From positions 1,426,001-1,490,000 of the forward strand of contig KQ964246.1 of NCBI GenBank assembly GCA_001566295.1: 64,000 nucleotides of DNA. Reading direction: 5' to 3'. The notes under the pieces are model-generated. The model saw only the letters and a list, made by a program, of their open reading frames with translations, was not told the DNA's origin and ran no database searches. The position numbers were made by a program, and so were the translations under genes. The stretch comes from Microdochium bolleyi (lineage: Eukaryota; Ascomycota; Sordariomycetes; Xylariales; Microdochiaceae). Below, in pieces: positions 56,159-64,000 of the stretch (position 1 is the stretch's first letter; each line of letters starts with the position of its first letter).

Positions 56159-57214
56159 ATATAGAAAGGAAGCCATGCGTCGGCTAGCTCTGGTGGATGT
56201 ACATGTATTCATGCCATAAGCGATCATTCCATATGGGCTGGTCCTCTCCTGGCTCGTGTGAGTTTTTGGAATGCAAAGCTTGAGAAAGAAAACGACATAT
56301 GGTTAGACAGTGCGACAAGACAGGCAAAAGCAGACTTTTTCAGCTCGCCACGCTCAACATGCAACCATCCAGACAAGCAGGACGCATTCACTACATAGAG
56401 CATGGTCATGAACCATTAGAAATGTACTCATTGCTTTCTAAAATGCCAGCTGCCTCCATATGAACGAAGCCCGCATTTCGGTGTCTACTTTGTGTGCCCT
56501 GGAATGCCACTGCTAATCCAATGGTGCCGTGGTGCTGTGCGGCATGGACAACGCGGCGCCGATTATGATTATTGTCTTGTGTGATATATACGCACTGAAT
56601 CAGTGCTCTTGCGCGTGTGTATGCTCGTCTATGCGGATCTCTGTATATGCTTCGTTTCCATTACTCTGCATCTGAGAGGAATGACGTTTGAGTGGTATTG
56701 TGCAAGGCGGCTAGTCTTTGTGGATTCAATTTGCAGGAATTGCAGCCACAGACGCCCGCTTGCGATCCCAAACAGAAACCACCCCCAATATCCCGAAATT
56801 CCGTATGATGATTGCTTTGGGGCAGGTCGTACGAGTACAAGTCGGAGGCTCCGAGTGACAACCATCCATGTGCTTTCGACTTGCTTAGGGTTCGCTACTC
56901 GGTATCAAGCCCAGAGCTGCTGAGCTAACTGGCGTACATGGAGATGGGGGATCTGTATGCCTCCGGACACATGGGAACTGCAAACAGAGCATTTCGGTTG
57001 ACGCTGTGAGGTGGAACCAGCTCAGCTCAGACAAGAGCCGATCCGCCCGTCGCCTCAGTCGGTCGGGAGTGGGTGACTTCCCCGGTAGCTGCTAGCTATT
57101 GATGGTCGAGTTGCACCGCGCAAGTCGTTGTGGCGCCATATGGGTCAACATGGGTGACGTCGACATAAGGGGAGGCGTCAAGATGGTAGTGGAAGAGGCT
57201 GACCTCCGGCGTCT
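56159..57214. other. Intergenic between convergent Nudix and ArfGAP genes
   Basis: 1.06 kb. A 106-codon frame at 56603-56923 has no recognisable content. Nothing else seen. Confidence 0.6.
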
Positions 57215-60200
57215 CTATCGCTCGGCTATGGGCGACCTCGCAAGACGCCCTCCTGCACTGATTCGCTTCTGCAAACGGTCCTTATCACGCGTGCTATGTC
57301 GCTCGCTGGAACTTGGGCTCAGCGTGTTTGCCATCGACGTGACCGGTGTATCTACGGCGGCAAAACGGCCACGCTTCTGCTCAACGAACGCTTGAGCACT
57401 TCGACTCAAGGGAAATGCGGGCAGCCCAGCCGGGAGCTCCGCCCCATTCTGCAGGAGCATCTCTGCGATGGGGAATGGGACGTTCTTCTCCGCTGGGTTG
57501 GGCCCGCTCGCCGCAGCGGTGGGCGACGGCGCCGCTGGATCTGCCGCTGCGAGCGCAAGAAAGACGGGGTGAGTGCCACGGACCTTGTCGAGCACGTTCG
57601 GATTTGCCTTGAGCGCCAACGCATAGATGACCTGCTGAATCTCATTGCGCTTGATCGCTGCCAGCAGTGTCTCGTCTGGACTAGGGTAACGCGAAAGTGT
57701 CGCTGAGATGGGCTCGACGAAAGCCCGATCGACATATTTGGCCGTGATAAACCTGAGCCGCTGTTCACGTGTTGCTTGTGGGCTGGGTTTGATCCCAGGG
57801 TCGAGTCTGGCCTCCCATACCATGTTTGACACCCTATTGCCAACCAGTAACAGCAACTCGATGATATCGTTTGTGAAAGAAGTAATGTCGAGCGTCAGAG
57901 ATCGAACCTTGCTGATGTGTGTGCCGAGTGACCTATGGATGCCACTGCACTCAATGCAGAGGATAATGGCCAAGTTGATCGACACCCATTCCACCTTTGC
58001 TGAACTGCCACAGTCTGCGCACCAGCAATTGCCCTGGTCGTTGTCACGTAACATCTGTAACAGCTTGTCCGGATTCTCATCGTAGCTGTTACTGGAAGGT
58101 CGCATACCAACGGGCTTGGCACCCACTGTGGTGCGGCGAGAGGCGTATGCGGGCGCTGAGGAATGGCCGCCATGCTGGCCATGGTTCAAGGAAATACTCT
58201 TGCCAGTGAGAATCGAGCCGATGTCTCTCTTGAGACTCGACGAGCTACTCGTAGGTGTGGCCGGTTTGTCTTTCAAGCCGCGCTCTACCGCGCTCTGCAA
58301 AGCATTGTTGATAGAGAGGATCCAGCTGCTCATATCCTCATCGGATGTGGCTTGGTAGACTCTCTTGGAGTGCGGAGTGATGACTTCGAAACAGAAGCGG
58401 CGCTCGGCATTTCTGGCCTCTCGTACGGACGCCATCCTGAGATCTATCGGCTCCATGTGTAGGTCCAACCTTTGTTTCCAGTTGCTGTACTCAGACAGCC
58501 GGCCTCCATCAAGAACAACCCAGAATCTAAAGTTGGTCAGTAATTGCAGTCAGGATCGAGTGGTGTAGAACTCACTTGTGCCACCCCTGCTTGTTGAGAT
58601 TCCGAGGATCAACGTGCGCTCCAGGGCGGCTAAGTGCCCATAGCAGGCCTTCCTTGTTGTGTGAAGAGCCCTGGCCTACGAGAGTGGCCTGGGACATATC
58701 TCTTTCCTCAAGATCGCGGATCCCCCTGAACTTCGATGTGGCCGCGGGGCTGGTGCTGTGCCCAGCGCTACCTGGAGACCTCGAAAGCTCCACCCCAGCA
58801 AGAGCCATCGAAGCCGAGTTGCTCGAACTGGTGCCTCGGAGTTGTGAACTGGTGCTATCGGCTCGGCCCAACTCGGAGTCTGAGTTCGTCTGGTTCCCAT
58901 TGGCTGAGGGGACTGCTATCGGATTTGACCCTGAAATAGTCGGCTCGAGCTCGTTCTGGGCGCCATTGCTCTTTTCCAGTGCCCGCCTCTTCTCCTCTCT
59001 TTCCCGCCTCTGGTATTGGAACTCTTTGTCTGCTTCGGTCACTTCCGATGACAACGCTTCCAGTTGTGGGAGCAGTTCGTCGACTTTCTTGGCAGCTCGT
59101 AGAAAGCATTGCGCTTGAGTGCTGGCGTACTTTGTGAGATGGGAGAGAACTTCCTGTTCCTTCCGGCCGCCATGCAAGTCTTGCATGAAGGAGCCATAGT
59201 CGAAACGTTTCAGTTCAAAGTTTCGCCGTTTGCTCTGGTATTTCGAATCACTGTCTGCAATCTTCTTGGTCTTGATCGGGTCGGTTCGTTGGCCAAGATA
59301 GCGCGATACGTAGGCATAGTATTCTTTGCTTTCCTCTTCGAAGTCGCGTTTCTTGGCTTCGGCTTGTTTGATGTCATAGACGTAGACCTTGCTGATGGGA
59401 TCTATGATTATCTTCTGCATGTTCGCAGCGTTCTGTCTTTCGTAGGCCAGGATCTCGCGTGCGATTTTGTCGAAATAGTGCTCAAGTGCTGGCCGGACCG
59501 CATTCGCATTAGTTCCAGATGCTTCGCGGAGAGCGTCGATGAAATTGACGAAGGCGTCATTCGCTTCGTTTTGAGCTGCCTGTGCCTGCTCTGCCCTTTT
59601 CAGAACCTTCTTCATGTGCGTCCTCATGTTTCCCGTCTTCTGTTCGAGAGCTTTCATGGTAGCACGGAAGACCGGACCGTCGTCACTCAGATTCGAGTCT
59701 TCTGGCCGTGGGCAAGAAATGTCAACTCTGACAGATTCTCTTTGAGCCTGCAGGCCAGCTAGCCCAGAGGGTGAGAGTTCTGGCGGAGGGAACAGTGGAG
59801 AGCCAGGCTCCTCAAGCTCACTGATGCGCGATTCGACCGATTGCGCCGAGGCAACGCGGATCTTGGGGGGGACGGCGAGTTGAAAACCGGCAGAAGGGGA
59901 ATTCGGCTGCGTGAGATGGCCGCCATTGCCTGCCGAGAGCAACATAAATTAGCTGACTAGAAGAGTATACACTCAAATAGCATCAACTTACCAGCCACCC
60001 AGAAAGAAAAGCTCGCAAGCGTGACAAGGCGGTGTCCTCTCTGATCATATTCCACAAACTACGCGTATGTCAGTGCCTTTGCAATCTTCTCGCGGTGTTG
60101 CCTTGGTTAGGTCGGAATATGAGTTACTCACGCTACAAGAACTCCTCCAACCGTTCCCTTTGTCTTCCGTAGTCTTGGGTGGTTTCCACTTCCAGGACCA

Positions 60201-60795
60201 GTCGAACGTCACGGACGGACTTCCACCAGTGCTATAGTCACCGACAAGTTCCACATTCGAGTTCTTGTGCAAGTTCGGATCCGCGTGGAATTCCCTGGTA
60301 ACCAGGTTGTCCACCTCGCGCTGGTTGGAGGCGTACACGTAAGTCAGACCAGTGATTGATGTGTCGGCACCACCAGTCTCCTGACGAATAGCAAATGTGA
60401 ATGTGAAAATAAGTTCATCGTCGCCGCTGAGCTTCAATAAGAAGCCAGGCGTTTGTGTGGCGTCGGGATCCTGCGACATGTATCACTTTAGCCGCATGCG
60501 ACGTAAAAAGTTTCGACTCGGCGCAGTGAAATGACTGACCTGGATGAACTCGACAAGGGCATTATCTCCAAGTGGTCTCGAGGCAGAAACTCGGGTTGGC
60601 GGGAAAGCATTTGGGTACACTGTTATAGAACTGCGTTTCCGCGGGCTCGTAATAACCAACGAGGAAATGGACACTAGGAATGCCAGTTAGCAGCACGACC
60701 ACGCGAGCATCGAAGAGCTTGAAGGACGAACATCGATTTGGATCTCTCAGACAGAGGGCGGACCCATCGTCAGGTCGGCTACTGACGTTGCCCAT
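57215..60795 (-). CDS. csx2: BAR-PH-ArfGAP protein (Csx2 type)
   Basis: Six exons are 60795-60732, 60673-60540, 60470-60132, 60058-59992, 59929-58576 and 58526-57215, encoding 1089 aa. Residues 1-200 are the fungal Csx2 N-terminal region (MGNVSSRPDD; REFHADPNLHKNSNVELVGD; FDWSWKWKPPKTTEDKG). A BAR-type helical region spans about 260-500 and a PH domain about 635-740 (KQGWHKFWVVLDGG). The ArfGAP zinc finger has C822, C825, C843, C846 and arginine finger R851 in CSGIHRSLG. The finger spacing is Cx2C-x17-Cx2C, one residue longer than many animal ArfGAPs. Ankyrin-like sequence follows (AIKRNEIQQVIYALALKANP). The protein should sense curved membrane and phosphoinositides and stimulate GTP hydrolysis on Arf in endosome/Golgi traffic. 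Intron 5 is the shortest in the window (49 nt). Confidence 0.93.
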
Positions 60796-63506
60796 GATTC
60801 AAAGTCGCGCCAAGCCACGGGCGGCGCACTGATCGCAAGCTCTGCGACTGCTGAATGATAGTACCTAGGATAATCGGCGCGACAATGTATAAGTGCCAAC
60901 ACGCGGAGGCGACAGCGCTTGAATGCCAAGAGCGCTCTTCCGAACTACGCGACTAGGTATATCGTGCGGGATGCATGCGAGGAATACGCGAGTTCGCGGG
61001 GCCGATGTGGTAATGCTTGGACAAGATCGATGCTAGAGGTTGTAGTGGTGTCTCTGCTGAATGTTGCTGGTCTTGAACGAGATCTCCGAGACGTAGCGCA
61101 GTGCTTGGCGTGGTGGGCATTCAGAGCAGAGCGTGAGGCGCTGGAGGAGGAAGGAGCACCTTGAGCCAGCTAAGGGGCGCGATAGAGAAGGCAGCAGTGA
61201 AGACGACCGTGGTGGAAGGCGGCAGTGTGAAGCCTGTAAGGATGGCTGGCGCGGGTGACTTCGTGCGCGCTGAAGCTATTGTTCGTCACAGGTCTCAGGT
61301 CTGGTGTTTCGGCGCTTCGGGTACAGTCGTCGGGGGGATGCGGCTCGGAGGGACGATCTGGACGGCTGGTGGTGGAAGAGCCAAGCTTGGAGATGCAGTG
61401 GGCGGTTCGAGCAGGACGCGCGACGCAGCGCAGTTTTGACGAGTAGGTATGCTGGCGTCACAGAGCACTGAACTTTGGAAAGCTGGAGCGGCGTCAACGG
61501 CTGCGGCGGCGGCAGCGGCAGTACACACACCTTAAGGTCGATGGGACCTGGGCATGTGGATGAAGAGGTGGGGGAGGGTCCCTCTCGCTAGTGGGTCTCT
61601 GAGATGACGGATCCAAGCAGGCTCGGCAGGCAGGCAGGGGCAATAGATCAGCAACACGATCTGCCACACCACCTCGTCACGTTCGGGATCAAAGGCCGAG
61701 TCAAGTCTCGACAACCTGCCGCGCCCGCCGCCCAGCCCCAGCGAGGCTACAAGGACCAGGCTTGGACGATGGGCCGGCTCTGGTCAGTGTCTTCCGACGA
61801 AACTTCTCTCTTGTACCCCAGCACGCATGCAACGGCCTCGCTCGCTCTCTGCTTATGCGAGATCAATCACAACAACCACAACCACAACAACTGTCCAGAT
61901 TGCCATCCTTCATGTGCAACACAGACTCAACAGTCAGGGCCCACAGGGACGCCACGATGCGACGCTGGAACCCTGGAGATTGACTCTACCGTGCAGATTG
62001 CACCCCGCACACGAGCGCCTGTCTTGGCCACGAGTGCACAAGACAATGGCACATGGAGCGCTCTCCCATGTGTCCAGAGTGAAACCGACAACCAAGAACG
62101 GTATCTAGGCTGCTTTGGTGATTCAAGGCTGCTGCATCGTGGTGGTCAAGCTCGAGCTTGTCACATGGGTAAACACAACAGAGCCACTGGATAATGTCTG
62201 TCGCAGTCATGTGGAATTCTGGAGATACTTGTGGAGTCTTCGGAAGTCACTTGCACAGTTCGCCCTGTGCCTCGCCAGCCGCTTGCTCTTTGGTTCGTGT
62301 TCCCAGGGGCGGAGCAGCTGACAGTTATCGCACAATACGAATCAGACCAATGTTTGCACTCTGCTCCTGGGGTTGCGGGCAGCCCGGGCCACGGGGATAG
62401 AGGTTGGCCACCAGGCAGCGACCATTCTTGCTGCTCATGGCTTTGACCGTGACTTACATACCAAGACTTGGAAGAAAGTACCTGGTCAAAAGATAAAAGT
62501 AGAATTAGGTGAGCCTGACTGCAAACGTCGTGGAACGAGGGTTCTAGGTTCTGGGTTCTGGGTGAGTAGAATGCTCGTCTCGGCACTTTGAGCATTGTGA
62601 CCTCCCAGGAGTGTACGTGCGTGGCAATATGTACTCCGTCCAGTACGCAGCAGCAGTCAGGAAAGGCTGTTTTCTAGCCTGGTTTCAGTGCGCCTATGGA
62701 GATTGTGTTCGCTAGCGGCTCATGCATGCCCGGCAGCCAGCCTCAAAGCACAACGTCATTCGTGGGTGAGATCTCGCACCAGCAGAGCTCGTGGACGCTC
62801 GCATGGCTGGCCCTAGGTCTTGTCCGCTTTGTGCAGAGAAGCCATGTCGAGCCGAAGTTTTGGATCGATCTTCACCTCGTGCCTCCTTCTTCCGACTGGC
62901 TCAGATTTGCCATTTGCTCGTGGTAGCACAAGTCGTATCACTGCCGGCCTGCACGCCCTCCACGCAGGCCCCTTAAACGCCCATCTGCAAGTGGGTGTTT
63001 GACAAGCCCGCGCCCCCTGGCTGCTATTTCCAGACATTCCACCCGCCCATACGCAGCCATTCTTACATCAACCCACCACCAGTCGCTCCTCTGTTCACTC
63101 GTGCCCAACACGACAGTTGCAACGGCGCAACGTTCCACCTCGTCGCAAGCCCTGTTCGAAAGCTGCCAGAAAGCATCGACTTCCAAGAGCAACACCCAAC
63201 AACGCTCTCAGCACCTCGCCAACCGCCGCCACGTGACGTTGTGGCACCCCTCCGAATCTGCAGCGCCTGACCGCAACGCTGGAACCCCTGCGCATCGCGG
63301 CCCGCTGACGTCGCCCTCGCCGCCCGACGCTTTCTCGCCGCCGCCAACCCTACTCGCCCTGTTGCAGTCGGTCTACAGCAGCGCCCGAACTGAGCAACAA
63401 TCGAATAGCAATGGGGCTTGCGCCAGCTCCCAAGTAAACAGAGCGAAGTCAGGATCCTCGGCTAGTCCACAATCACACGCGGCCGCGCCAGCCCAACCCT
63501 TCCACC
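60796..63506. other. 2.7 kb divergent intergenic region
   Basis: Upstream of csx2 (-) and the C2/MUN gene (+). The 196-codon frame at 61604-62194 and the frame at 62999-63766 are not in phase with either gene and lack domains. No RNA gene or repeat stands out. Confidence 0.5.
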
Positions 63507-64000
63507 ATGTCGGCCTCGTCCAGGAGGTCTCTGCAGCAGCCCATCAACCGACGCCTCAACAGCGTGCAGACTACTGGGCGTCGCGACCGGTCACAATCCG
63601 CTGCTTCGCGGACTCTGGCCGTCAGCTACGACAATGCATACACATACGCCCTGCGAGTAGCGTACCTACACTATCTCCTCCAGCCCAAGACGAAGCGCAA
63701 GCAATGGGTTCCTGCTCCCAAGCCCCCGACACGGACGCACACGACCAACGTGGGAGACCTGGTTAAGGAGTTTGTCCCCGGAAACTCGAGCAGTGTCAAG
63801 CTCCCTCATGGCATTCGTGTCGGCCTCGAGAAGCGCATGCAGGGAGTGATCACAGGCCAGGAGAGATTGCCCGGCTACAACGATGCGGCTGTCAAGAAGA
63901 CCTTTGCCCAGGCCTACACAGCCTTCACAGAGCAAGGTTTCAGGAAGAGCATCGACAAGGACCGCAAGGCCGAGCCTTTGGTGCTCATGTTCTACTCTTC
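63507..64000 (+). CDS. 5' part of probable C2/MUN-domain protein (Munc13/Ync13-like)
   Basis: An ATG in good context (CCACCATGTCG) opens a frame that runs without a stop to the window edge (164 codons). The N-terminus is Ser/Arg/Gln-rich (MSASSRRSLQQPINRRLNSV). Then RTLAVSYDNAYTYALRVAYL and LHYLLQPKTKR lead into a helical region (KLPHGIRVGLEKRMQGVITG; VKKTFAQAYTAFTEQGFRKS). I associate this start with large fungal C2-domain proteins of the Munc13/Ync13 group that act in exocytosis and cytokinesis. The assignment is from memory of the N-terminus, because the C2 and MUN domains would lie beyond the window. Confidence 0.6.
   Translation, partial: MSASSRRSLQQPINRRLNSVQTTGRRDRSQSAASRTLAVSYDNAYTYALRVAYLHYLLQPKTKRKQWVPAPKPPTRTHTTNVGDLVKEFVPGNSSSVKLPHGIRVGLEKRMQGVITGQERLPGYNDAAVKKTFAQAYTAFTEQGFRKSIDKDRKAEPLVLMFYS

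Noticed and set aside
61604..62194. 196-codon frame upstream of the C2/MUN gene
   Set aside because: No domain, no start context, and several overlapping frames; treated as non-coding.

Overview
This is a stretch of chromosome from a filamentous ascomycete (Pezizomycotina, most likely Sordariomycetes). The evidence is many short introns (mostly 49-140 nt) with GTRNGT donors and CTAAC/CTGAC branch sites, no operons, and typical fungal families: an Ist2-type anoctamin, C2H2 regulators, a Clr5-domain protein, the complex I NUXM subunit and a BAR-PH-ArfGAP of the Csx2 type. I see no transposon, RIP-like AT-rich block, tRNA, rRNA, CRISPR array or secondary-metabolite cluster. Both window edges cut a gene.

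Layout. 0-11 kb: 3' part of an anoctamin (+), PEX12 (+), an F-box protein (-) and a C2H2/fungal-TF regulator (-). 10.7-18.6 kb: an 8 kb divergent intergenic region with no convincing gene. 18.6-34.2 kb: an SH3 protein with an embedded Cys/His module (+), a conserved protein with a CxxC...CxxxC motif (+), a second C2H2 regulator with a C-terminal coiled coil (+), ribosomal protein uS19/RPS15 (+) and complex I NUXM (-). 35-49.5 kb: the ER exchange factor SIL1 (+), a Clr5-domain protein (-), a large single-pass membrane glycoprotein of unknown function (+), 3-hydroxyanthranilate dioxygenase (-), a CTR copper transporter (+) and a CHK2/PRD-4-type checkpoint kinase (-). 49.5-64 kb: a 2.7 kb gap holding one speculative Cys-rich reading frame, a disordered unknown protein (+), a PCD1-like Nudix hydrolase (+), the Csx2-type ArfGAP (-) and the 5' end of a probable C2/MUN-domain protein (+).

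The genes are mostly unrelated housekeeping, trafficking and regulatory functions in alternating orientation. Nothing indicates a co-ordinated multi-gene system. For multi-exon genes I assigned exon joins by reading splice signals and checking phase; every model closes in frame. The best candidates for something undescribed are single genes or isoforms: the SH3 protein's Cys/His module, the membrane glycoprotein, alternative N-termini of two genes, possible intron-retention isoforms, and the long gene-free regions.
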